A stretch of DNA of 22,941 nucleotides, from contig JWZX01003260.1 of the NCBI GenBank assembly GCA_001275005.1, positions 1 through 22,941 on the forward strand, given 5' to 3'. Below, piece by piece: positions 8,163 to 15,600 of the stretch. Origin of the DNA: Chrysochromulina tobinii. Lineage: Eukaryota > Haptophyta > Prymnesiales > Chrysochromulinaceae. The notes below the pieces were generated by a model that saw only the letters and a list, made by a program, of their open reading frames with translations, was not told the DNA's origin and ran no database searches. The position numbers and the translations under genes are program-made. How positions within the stretch are numbered: the stretch's first letter is position 1; each line of letters begins with the position of its first letter.

Positions 8163-9860
8163 ATGAAGCCCTCCATGTCCGTGCCCGACTTCCCGCGCCG
8201 TGACGATTCGATGGCTAACCTGGGTCAGTCCTTGCTTCGGCGGCACAGCACCTCGGACAGGCTGTTCAACGACATGCCCGAGTCACCGCTGTTTGACCTG
8301 GCGCCTCTCGCGCTTCCGGGTCTGTCCTCGCGCGTGTCACGCAATTTCTCAGTGTCTAGGTCCCTCGACGAGATCGGCTCTGCCTTCGACGATGATGGCG
8401 ACGATGATAAGGTCGTGCGCATGGAAGTTCGGCTGCCGATGCCGCTGCTGACCGCCGCTGGGCTGGCCGTCATCTCGTCGTGGAACTTTGGGTTCATGTT
8501 GGGCTCGATGAACACGGCGAGCGTGGCGATGCGCGAGACACTTGGCATCCCGGCAACTGCGGGCCCCGACGCCGACTTTGTGTGGAGCTTGTGCGTCTCC
8601 ATATTTTGCCTGGGTGCGCTTATCGGGTGTGCGGCGGCCGAGCCTCTCGCCACCTCGCTCGGTCGGAGCTCGACCATCATGATCGCTTCGATCACCTGCA
8701 CGGTCGGCGCGGCGTGCGAGGCAGCCGCTGCCTACACGGGCAGTTTCGGCGTCGTGCTGATGATAGTTGGCCGCGTGCTCACTGGCGCCTCGTCGGGTGC
8801 CGCGACTGTGGTTGTGCCCATCTACCTCGGTGAGCTCGCGCCGCCGCACTTGCGCGGCACGCTCGGCGTCATGTTCCAGCTCGCGTGCGTCCTCGCGCTG
8901 CTCACGGCGCAGACACTCGGCCTGCCCGCTTTTCTCGGCACCACATCGCTCTGGCCCCTCTATATCCTGGGCGGCGTGGCGATTCCGTCAGCGGTACAGC
9001 TCCTGCTGCGCCCGCTGCTTGTCGAGTCGCCGGCATGGCTCGCGGGGGGAGGCCATGAGGCCGCCTACCAAGCGGAGCGCATTCTTCTCGAGCTGCGCGG
9101 CGTTGGCCCCGCCGAGTACGGCCCCCGACGCGACGCGGTCACAAAGGAGCTCGATCACATGCAGTTGGCCGCCCTCGGACGGCATGCGGGTGGCGAGAGC
9201 ACCGGCGGCGACAGCGGTAGCAGCATCGGCGCGCTGCTCCGTGACAAAAAGCTGCGCCCGTCGCTGCTGATCACGCTCGTGTGCGCGGTGACGCAGCAGT
9301 TCTCCGGCATCAACAATGCCTTCAACTTCAGCTCTACATTCCTCTCGCAGAACGGTATCGACGCGTCCACCGTGACAATCGTCGCTGTGCTCATGAACGT
9401 GGGGAACGTGCTCATCACGGTGCTCTCCGCCTCGCTCATGGACCTGGCCGGTCGAAAGCCGCTCATCCTCGGCTCGGCACTCGGCATGTCGGCCTCCATT
9501 GTGGCGTTGACTGTCGCGCTCACGCACCCGGGCCAGAGCTGGACCGCCCCCTTTGCCGTCTTCTCTGTCGTCTCCTTCGTCATGTGTTTTGGGGTGGGCA
9601 TGGGGCCGATCCCATGGCTGCTGCCCGCCGAGCTCTTTCCCCCGGACAAGGTCGCTGCGGGCTCGTCATTCAACGCACTCTGCAACTGGGGTGCCAATTT
9701 TATCGTGGGCCTTATCTTCCTCCCGATGTCCGCCGCTCTAGGTGGCATGTGTTTTGTCCCATTCCTGCTTGTGCTGCTTCCGTTTGCCTTCTTCCTTGTT
9801 CTCAAGGTGCCAGAGACCCGTGGTAAGACTGTGCAACAAATCATGGCCGAGCTGAAATGA
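8163..9860 (+). CDS. Sugar-transporter-type MFS protein (SLC2/GLUT-like)
   Basis: 565 residues from the first ATG. The cytosolic N-terminus (1-93) is Ser/Arg-rich, with a basic phosphosite-like RRHST and an acidic FDDDGDDD patch. About 12 membrane helices follow from residue 94. Family signatures in order: GRVLTG and PIYLGELAPPHLRG (219-232), ESPAWL (288-293), a central loop with Gly/Ser-rich stretch, QQFSGINNAFNFSS (378-391), DLAGRKP (427-433), GPIPWLLPAE (481-490), PETRGKT (550-556). These match the sugar porter family, which moves hexoses or polyols by facilitated diffusion or proton symport. QQ.SGIN and GPIPW are sugar-contacting segments in GLUT-type proteins. The substrate and the membrane (plasma, vacuolar or plastid) cannot be told from the sequence. 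Confidence 0.92.
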   Translation: MKPSMSVPDFPRRDDSMANLGQSLLRRHSTSDRLFNDMPESPLFDLAPLALPGLSSRVSRNFSVSRSLDEIGSAFDDDGDDDKVVRMEVRLPMPLLTAAGLAVISSWNFGFMLGSMNTASVAMRETLGIPATAGPDADFVWSLCVSIFCLGALIGCAAAEPLATSLGRSSTIMIASITCTVGAACEAAAAYTGSFGVVLMIVGRVLTGASSGAATVVVPIYLGELAPPHLRGTLGVMFQLACVLALLTAQTLGLPAFLGTTSLWPLYILGGVAIPSAVQLLLRPLLVESPAWLAGGGHEAAYQAERILLELRGVGPAEYGPRRDAVTKELDHMQLAALGRHAGGESTGGDSGSSIGALLRDKKLRPSLLITLVCAVTQQFSGINNAFNFSSTFLSQNGIDASTVTIVAVLMNVGNVLITVLSASLMDLAGRKPLILGSALGMSASIVALTVALTHPGQSWTAPFAVFSVVSFVMCFGVGMGPIPWLLPAELFPPDKVAAGSSFNALCNWGANFIVGLIFLPMSAALGGMCFVPFLLVLLPFAFFLVLKVPETRGKTVQQIMAELK

Positions 9861-10558
9861 GCTCGCCGAACGTCGATGGCGATGCGGGCCAGTCTATTCT
9901 CGCTGGGACCATGCGGCAGAGGGCTCGACGAGGGAGGGGTCGCCGCGTGCATGACGATCCGCCGTGCATGCGGAACTATATTCTACTATATTGTGCGCTC
10001 CTGGGCGGTGCACGCGGCAGAGCGGTCGGAGCGGTCGGTGGCGGCCGTAGCTTCGTAGGGACGACACGCTCGACGGATGATGACGGATGGGCGGGATGTC
10101 ATCAAGGTAGTGCTGCAGAGTGCTGTTCGTACCGGAGGGTTCAGGGTATTGTCTTTTCAAGTTCTTGGCCGGTTCGGGCGCGGGATTCGTGTATTTCTTT
10201 TTCTACGCGACCGTCACCCTCGACCCGCCGTGCGCGCGCGCGAGAACACGCCATTGAACCCGCAAAGTCGAAAGTGCAATGAGGCAGCGGCAAGACGGTC
10301 CCTTGCGCGCCCGCAGGCGGGCCGCATCTCACGGCGATAACGTTCGTTCTCGGCGACGCCCGCCGGCCATCGGCGACCAGACCGGCTTGACGTCGCTTTT
10401 TCGCCACTTTTTTGCCCAGGGGCCTTGAGCGTTTCGCGTCGTTCGGCATCGTGCCTGGCAAGTATTCATCCCGTATTAGGTAGTTCATCGTCACCGCAGC
10501 CATCCTTGAGCGCGCGCGATTCCTTGCAGCCTGCAAACTTGATTCGCCTTCGAGTTTA
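9861..10558. other. Convergent intergenic region
   Basis: About 700 bp between the 3' ends of the MFS gene (+) and the hydrolase gene (-). It holds a small AT-rich spot with repeated CTATATT (9977-9992). A 120-codon basic open frame on the minus strand (ATG 10503 to 10141, starting MAAVTMNYLIRDEYL and rich in Lys/Arg) has no recognisable domain and lies in the 3' flank of the hydrolase; I do not call it a gene. Confidence 0.4.
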
Positions 10559-11524
10559 TTAAACAGACCCCGCCAGCCACAGCCCCACGCGCTCGACAAA
10601 GTCACCAAGTGCGGTAGGCGGCCGAGCCAGGTTGTGGTTCGCCTCGGGCACTATGTATGCTGCTGCGCCATTTGCGGCACCGCCGGCCGCGATTACGAAG
10701 CGTTCCGAAAGTATCGACACATCTACAGCCGGTGGCACGTACTCGTCCTTCTGAGAATGCACAAAGAGGGTCCTAAGTCCGGGGTGGTCGGGCACGGGAT
10801 CGATCGCGGGATAGCCCTTGTGGGCCGAGCGGCCCTCATGTTGGCCACGCGTTCCCATGTGCGAAAGAATGGCCGCAAGCTGCTCATCCGTGAAGTCGGA
10901 GCTAAACATATCATCCGGACCTAGCCGTCCGACAAGCGACGCGTATCGTGATGCTGTAATGGGCACAAAGCCATAGAACATCTCGGGCATCAGCGTATTG
11001 CCCTTGCCTTCGGCAACCAACGCCTGAGCTGCCCTCAAGTCCTTGAGACGAGCCTCATCGTCGCCGAAGAGAGTAGCCGCTTCGCGATCGGACACGGGTG
11101 CTTGCAGAACAGCCGCGCGAATCAACCGACGGATATCAGGCGGTGCCTGTCCAAGCAGTGTCACGCTGTCCTGGCACCCCGTGGAATGGCCCACAATTGC
11201 AAACGCCTCCACGGGACGCTCCTCCTTGATGTGTGTGAGCAGCTGCGCGAGCTCAGTCGCGTCGCGCTCGAGCGACGAACACCCGAATCCGGCATAAGAG
11301 GAGCTGAGCAAAGGCTGCACCAGTGCCCAGCCACGCCTGTCTAGCTCATGGCCAAGAGCCTCCACGTATGCGCAAGCGAGCAATCCGTCGGTCAAGCCGC
11401 CAACGTAGACGACGTACTTGGCATGTGAGTGCGTAGCAGGCGATTCAAAGGCTTGCAGTGGTGCGGGCCAGGTATCTGCTTTGTATCGAAATAATGACCC
11501 TGTCAGTGTCGCCGACGCTAACAT
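10559..11524 (-). CDS. DUF1749-type alpha/beta hydrolase
   Basis: 321 residues from the first ATG (11524); the frame continues upstream only to non-ATG codons. Residues 37-48 give YVVYVGGLTDGL, the oxyanion-side strand typical of DUF1749 (UPF0613) proteins. LLSSSYAGFGCSSLERDATEL (72-92) is another family hallmark. The nucleophile elbow is GHSTG (Ser114), the acid is probably Asp260 in SQKDEYVP, and the catalytic His is His297 in EANHNL. These three complete an alpha/beta hydrolase triad. No signal peptide or membrane segment is visible, so the protein is probably cytosolic. Substrate unknown; related fungal and plant proteins are uncharacterised or only loosely described as serine hydrolases or esterases. 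The gene is divergent from the PET100-like gene. Confidence 0.85.
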   Translation of the reverse strand: MLASATLTGSLFRYKADTWPAPLQAFESPATHSHAKYVVYVGGLTDGLLACAYVEALGHELDRRGWALVQPLLSSSYAGFGCSSLERDATELAQLLTHIKEERPVEAFAIVGHSTGCQDSVTLLGQAPPDIRRLIRAAVLQAPVSDREAATLFGDDEARLKDLRAAQALVAEGKGNTLMPEMFYGFVPITASRYASLVGRLGPDDMFSSDFTDEQLAAILSHMGTRGQHEGRSAHKGYPAIDPVPDHPGLRTLFVHSQKDEYVPPAVDVSILSERFVIAAGGAANGAAAYIVPEANHNLARPPTALGDFVERVGLWLAGSV

Positions 11525-11853
11525 GAGGGTGTGTTGCAAGGGTGTGTGTGGCCACTCGTCGCGAAGAGAACGGTCCTCTCTTCCGTCAAATTCACGAAGA
11601 CGAAATTTGACCTCACACCTTCTCCATCGGCCTTTCGGTTCAAACAATGCACTCAAGTCTCGATCCCCGCTGTTCACAGCCACACGTTCATTCGAAAATC
11701 ACTTTCCGAGCAATTTCTGACGAGAGCCAAAACAAAGAGCCCGTCGCATCGCGCGTTGGCAAACCACAAGCTGCAGCGCCGCAGCGTAGCGCACGCCGCA
11801 GCTCTGAGGCCATGTGGAAAGGTTCTGGCCGGACTTTGTTTCAAACAGTCATC
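11525..11853. promoter_or_regulatory. Divergent promoter region, hydrolase/PET100-like
   Basis: 329 bp between two divergent start codons. Open frames extend into it from both sides (from GTG 11683 on the minus strand, ATG 11647 and 11812 on the plus strand), so either protein could be somewhat longer. No core promoter motif recognised. Confidence 0.4.
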
Positions 11854-12069
11854 ATGGAGAATTTCAAGTTCACGCTCTTTGTCGTGACGCCCATCGTGAC
11901 GTCATCGCTATTCTGGAACGACGCGATCGTCACATACATTGTGAAGAGTCGGAAATATGTGACTTATCCACCCGAGGGCGAGCGGCCGCCGACCAACCAG
12001 CGAGAGCTCGAGGAACGGATAGCAGAGCAGCGGCGCGCACGCTCAAAGGAAGGGTCGCCTTCGACATGA
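11854..12069 (+). CDS. PET100-like cytochrome c oxidase assembly protein
   Basis: 71 residues from ATG 11854: MENFKFTLFVVTPIVTSSLF, a single membrane helix (about 5-20), then a short loop, KSRKYVTYPPEGERPPTNQR and a charged helical tail. The layout of a tiny protein with an N-terminal helix, then a R..Y..YPPE.. segment and a Glu/Arg-rich C-terminal helix, fits PET100. PET100 is an inner-membrane chaperone needed for assembly of mitochondrial complex IV; the human protein has about 73 residues. In-frame ATGs at 11812 (85 aa) and 11647 would add N-terminal sequence, but the family usually begins right before the helix. Assignment is by length and motif only. Confidence 0.6.
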   Translation: MENFKFTLFVVTPIVTSSLFWNDAIVTYIVKSRKYVTYPPEGERPPTNQRELEERIAEQRRARSKEGSPST

Positions 12070-12346
12070 TATGGTCACATTGCTCGAGGCAAAACAAGCC
12101 CTGGAAAACAAGCATTCCAACTTCGAACATGCAGGATCTGCTAACTCTTTAGGTATTAGGTCGTTGAGATTTTCCATAGTAGCTTGATCCTTTGCGCGCT
12201 TTGAAATGGAAAGAACGCTTCTCTGAAAATATCTCTGTTCTTGCAAGCGTGGAGGAAGCGTCAAGCGATACGGTGTATAACACACACACGGGATGCGTAC
12301 ATCAAGTACATGAGATTCGTCAGTAGGGTGCGTTCGTAGGTTGGGG
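12070..12346. other. Intergenic, less GC-rich stretch
   Basis: 3' flank of the PET100-like gene. AT content is higher than in the surroundings. No gene or RNA gene recognised. Confidence 0.4.
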
Positions 12347-12722
12347 TGTGAAATCACAGAAGTGTGTGAACTCACAGGTGTTGTGATTTCGCAGGCTCTG
12401 CGAAATCACAGGAGGGTGTGAAATCATACGCGGCGCGTGCGATTTCTCAGGCTGTGTGAAATCGTGTACCGTCTACCGATGTACCGAAGGGTGCTCACGT
12501 GCGTTTTCACGCATCACGGGAGGCTGTGATTTCGCACATGCCGAATGTGAAATCACAGGGGGTGTGATTTCGCAGCCCCTGTGAAATCACAGAGGGGTGT
12601 GAAATCACACACGCCAGCATTCTTTGCACGCCAGCCTGCCGATTTCACAGTGGGTGTGAACTCGCAGGTAGGTGTGAATGCATAGGTTCCTGTGATTTCA
12701 CACACCCACCTGCGTATTCACG
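12347..12722. repeat. Array of 18 palindromic 12-mers (TGTGAAATCACA), 17-18 bp period
   Basis: Start positions of the 12-mers: 12347, 12365, 12382, 12399, 12417, 12438, 12455, 12500, 12525, 12546, 12563, 12580, 12598, 12638, 12655, 12673, 12691, 12711. Four are exact TGTGAAATCACA (12347, 12546, 12580, 12598) and one is its reverse complement TGTGATTTCACA (12691). The rest differ by one to a few bases (CACA to CGCA, TGTG to TGCG), with 12638 and 12711 the most decayed. Spacing is 17-18 bp in 11 of 17 steps. The 40-bp gap at 12598-12638 holds a CACGCCAGC direct repeat with the same 17-bp period (12610, 12627). Both centre orientations (AA and TT) occur. The array lies between the 3' ends of two convergent genes. 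Confidence 0.95.
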
Positions 12723-12884
12723 GGACCCCTCAAAAAACGGCGTAATCCATAAACGAGCTAGTACGGGCAAGCATTGCACCGCTACCGGAATCCGCTCTCG
12801 ACATACCGGCCGATGGGCCGAAAATACAACTCACAGGGACACAGCCGCGTACTGGCGTACAATATACCAATATTTAGCCTTATT
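12723..12884. other. Intergenic tail before the TrmY-like stop codon
   Basis: 3' flank of the minus-strand methyltransferase gene, moderately AT-rich near 12860-12885; nothing else seen. Confidence 0.4.
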
Positions 12885-12954
12885 TCAAGTCTCCTCCATA
12901 ACCTCTTGGCATTTTTCGACAGACTGATCGAGCACCGAGTCCAGAGCCACCTCG

Positions 12955-12998
<44 letters not shown>

Positions 12999-14118
12999 GC
13001 CACGCTGCTGGCGCTGGACTCGTCGGCAACGCTGCCGACCCATTTTGGTCGCATCGTGTGAGCCATCACTCCATAGCCTCGATGGGCACTCATGGATCTG
13101 ATCCATATAATGGTGTGCGATGACCACTGCATGGCTGGCTAGGAGAGCGCCACTTCCGAGTGAGGCGCGCAGGACTGGCCCGCCGCCTCCAGCTTCCTCG
13201 CCCACGCGCGTGCACATGTCCCGCTCCTCGTCCGACAATCCTATGTCATCGCCGAGTACGATCACGATGTCAGTCCAAGGAAGCTGCTGAGTGCTCGTAG
13301 CCGAGGACGCATCTTCGACCCTCTTAGGCAGGTGTTCTGCCAGTACGCTTGCAAGTGGCGGCGCTTCCTGGAGCAGAAGTAACAGAGGCGCTTTGCTGCC
13401 TCCATCACGAGCGTTTGTGAGAGCCTCACGCAAGCTCGCCTCAAAGCCGCCGTCGTGCAGCCGAAACCCTCGCACGTCATGGGCCACGGTCTCTGGAACC
13501 TCAACCCGCTGGCCAGAGCCCGGCCGCAACGAAAGCTCCAGATACCCGATTGCAGTTCGAAGGCGAGAGCCGATAAAGCTTTCGCTTGGATGCAAACTTT
13601 TCGCGATCCCAGATACGCATACAGTGCGCGGCCGTTCCTTATCACCGAGGAATGGCAAGCAGATCTCCGTGTTGTGCCGCGTTCGCTGAGAGGAGATCAA
13701 CGCCGCAGCAATCAAGCGCGTCGCGACGTCAATCCGGCCCTCGCGCAAATTTGATGGGTCAAAATCGGTTCGAGCACGGTGGAGAGGCACGACGAATCGC
13801 CTCACGAAGCACGCCTCCGAACATTGTAGAAACTGCGAAGAAATTGCAGCACACGCAATCTGTCGCCACGATGCGGTCAACAACTCTGGAAATGACGAGG
13901 GCCTCATCGAGCGCAACATGACCGCCAACGCCGATGCGATGTCCGTGGAGAACGACCTGCTGACCGCACAGGCACCGAGCATTGGTGCAGAACCGTGGAG
14001 GACCAGGTATGAGGCGGGCAAGCGGGTCGATTTTTTGCAGCCGTTGCACAAGTTCTTCTTCAACTTGATTCGTACCCGGGTTCATCGTAGCGGCTGCCGA
14101 AATGGCATCAGAAGCCAT
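12885..14118 (-). CDS. TrmY-like tRNA pseudouridine-54 N1-methyltransferase, polyQ tail
   Basis: The core (13802-13101) reads RRFVVPLHRARTDFDPSNLR, then GRIDVATRL, RHNTEICLPFLG, VSGIAKSLHPSE and finally IVLGDDIGLSDEE and SLGSGALLASHAVVIAHHYMD. This order matches TrmY/DUF358, a SPOUT-knot enzyme that uses SAM to methylate pseudouridine 54 of tRNA. The LGDxxGL and SLG...LLASH segments form the knot and SAM pocket. After the core come a basic linker, 13 Gln (12957-12995) and an acidic tail. The 5' end is unresolved. The core frame has ATG 13982, but a better-looking N-terminus starts at ATG 14118 in another frame (MASDAISAAATMNPG). A TTCTTCGCAG acceptor ending at 13833 suggests an intron joins the two; its donor is uncertain. 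Coding is secure from 13832 to 12885. Confidence 0.75.
12957..12995 (-). repeat. (CAG)13 microsatellite, polyQ coding
   Basis: Thirteen perfect CTG units on the + strand, read as Gln on the minus strand near the C-terminus of the TrmY-like protein. Probably length-variable. Confidence 0.95.
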
Positions 14119-14139
14119 GTACAGTATCCGCGGGTCTCA

Positions 14140-14235
14140 CAAGTCAAGTTCAAGTTCAAGTTCATGTCTACCGTAAAAAGACACCGGGGGAGCCGGGACA
14201 CCGGTACCGTAGTTGTGTCAAGTCTTCAAGTTGCC
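14140..14235. repeat. CAAGT run plus single GTAAAAAGACACCGGGGG unit
   Basis: CAAGTCAAGTTCAAGTTCAA starts at 14140. It is followed by a copy of the 40-bp unit at 14173-14212 (GTAAAAAGACACCGGGGG, ending ACACCGGTACCGTAG) and then TCAAGTCTTCAAGTT at 14219-14233. The same two components lie together at 7839-7970, in reverse order. Confidence 0.85.
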
Positions 14236-14363
14236 CAAGACGTCCTTGAGGATCGCAGAGGCAGCTTCCAGACTGACCGCGGCGGCGCGTTCGTCAATTC
14301 GCGTGTAGCCGCCCGCCCAGACGACCTCGGGAGCTCCGCTTCCCTCTGTTGTCCCCCCCCAAC

Positions 14364-15332
14364 ATGCTGTACATGATGGTGACCTCGTCCCTTGCCCTCG
14401 GCGTCAACATCCGCAAATCGGAGCTGCTTCCGCGCGCAGAGGTTGAGAAGATGGGTATTGTCTGGCGCGGCAACTCGAGCAACTCGCACGACCTTCTCGC
14501 GGCGCCGGAGGCTGGGTACCCCAACGACTTTTCGTGGTGCAACAAGGACGGCGTCAACTACTGCACGGCCTCGCTCAACCAGCACATCCCACAGTATTGC
14601 GGCTCGTGCTGGGCACACGGTGCGGTCTCGGCCCTCGGGGACCGCATCAAGATCGCCCGCAATGGCAACGTCGGCCACACAGATGTGGCCCTAAGTGTGC
14701 AGCACATGCTCAACTGCGGCAACGCCGGCTCGTGCCACGGCGGCTCGCTCGACGGCCCGTACCAGTGGATCCACTCGATCTCGTCCAAGACGGGCACCGG
14801 CATCTCGTATGCGCTCTCGCAGCCGTACCTCGCGTGCTCCTCCGAGTCCAAGGAGGGCTGGTGCGAGCACGTGGACTCCACGTGCACGGCCCTCAACACC
14901 GCGCGCACATGCGGCACCTTCGGCGAGGCATGCGTTGGCCTGACTCACTACCCGAACGCCACCGTCGCCGAGTTCGGCTCCATCTCGGGCCCTGACGCGA
15001 TGCAGAAGGAGATCTTCGCCCGCGGGCCGATCGCGTGCACCATTGACGCTGCTCCCATCACCAAGTACACTGGCGGCATTGCCACTGAGAAGTCGTTCAT
15101 GACTGACCACGTGATTTCGGTGGTCGGCTGGGGCACCGACGCCACGGAGGGCCTCTACTGGATCGTTCGCAACAGCTGGGGTGAGTACTGGGGCGAGAAC
15201 GGCTACGTCCGCGTCAAGTCGGGTGCCCTCGCCCTGGAGGATGCGTGCGCGTGGGCCACCCCTGGCACCTTCTCGGCGCCCGAGTTCGATAACATCTACA
15301 AGTGCTACGAGGACGGCTCGAACTGCAAGTAA
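14364..15332 (+). CDS. Cathepsin X/Z-like papain-family cysteine protease
   Basis: 322 residues from the first ATG; a TTG at 14349 is in frame upstream. Residues 1-14 are hydrophobic (MLYMMVTSSLALGV), a short possible signal peptide. A brief propeptide follows, then the mature domain near residue 52 (YPNDFSWCNKDGVNY). NQHIPQYCGSCWAHG (72-86) has the HIP insertion specific to cathepsin X/Z and catalytic Cys82, with Gln77 for the oxyanion hole. His249 (TDHVISVVGWG) and Asn270 (RNSWGEYWGENGY) complete the active site. LNCGNAGSCHGG also fits this subfamily. Cathepsin X/Z acts as a carboxypeptidase in lysosome or vacuole. The gene is intronless. Its 3' flank carries one arm of the 57-bp inverted repeat. 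Confidence 0.93.
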   Translation: MLYMMVTSSLALGVNIRKSELLPRAEVEKMGIVWRGNSSNSHDLLAAPEAGYPNDFSWCNKDGVNYCTASLNQHIPQYCGSCWAHGAVSALGDRIKIARNGNVGHTDVALSVQHMLNCGNAGSCHGGSLDGPYQWIHSISSKTGTGISYALSQPYLACSSESKEGWCEHVDSTCTALNTARTCGTFGEACVGLTHYPNATVAEFGSISGPDAMQKEIFARGPIACTIDAAPITKYTGGIATEKSFMTDHVISVVGWGTDATEGLYWIVRNSWGEYWGENGYVRVKSGALALEDACAWATPGTFSAPEFDNIYKCYEDGSNCK

Positions 15333-15402
15333 ACGTCCGGCCCTAGCGGGCGATTGCGACGCCCAGAGGCAGATGCACTGAATGTCGTATTGCAGGCCGC
15401 GG

Positions 15403-15459
15403 GGCTGCTGAAGCAGTGCCACGCGTCGTGCAGAGGTGAGCGTGGCCACGGGCAGCTCT
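15403..15459 (-). repeat. 57-bp inverted repeat, left arm
   Basis: Perfect reverse complement of 16002-16058 (57 of 57 bases). It begins GGCTGCTGAAGCAGTGCC on the + strand. It lies 70 bp after the cathepsin stop and 142 bp before the anoctamin ATG. Confidence 0.97.
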
Positions 15460-15600
15460 GGTGAATCATGATGCGTGAAGCGGTAGGTGGTGGGTAAGGG
15501 AAGTGCGGATGCGCGGTGTCCGGCGCGCACACAGACATGCGACTAAACTGCCACAAATTTTTGCCGTGATGAGCATTGAGCCGAAAAGAGCGACACACAC

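Noticed and set aside
9155-9952. 265-codon open frame on the minus strand
   Set aside because: Antisense shadow of the MFS transporter gene.
10141-10503. 120-codon basic open frame on the minus strand
   Set aside because: No domain, lies in the 3' flank of the hydrolase gene, and is compositionally like other chance frames in the window.
12043-12375. 110-codon minus-strand open frame overlapping the PET100-like end and the repeat array
   Set aside because: No domain and runs into the palindrome array; likely chance.
12347-12722. CRISPR array or CRP-type bacterial operators
   Set aside because: Spacers are only 5-6 bp with no unique spacer content. CRP half-sites are six bases apart, not two, and the context is eukaryotic.
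14691-15530. 279-codon open frame on the minus strand containing ELPVATLTSARRVALLQQP
   Set aside because: Antisense of the cathepsin gene. The anoctamin-like peptide comes only from the left arm of the 57-bp inverted repeat, not from a second gene.
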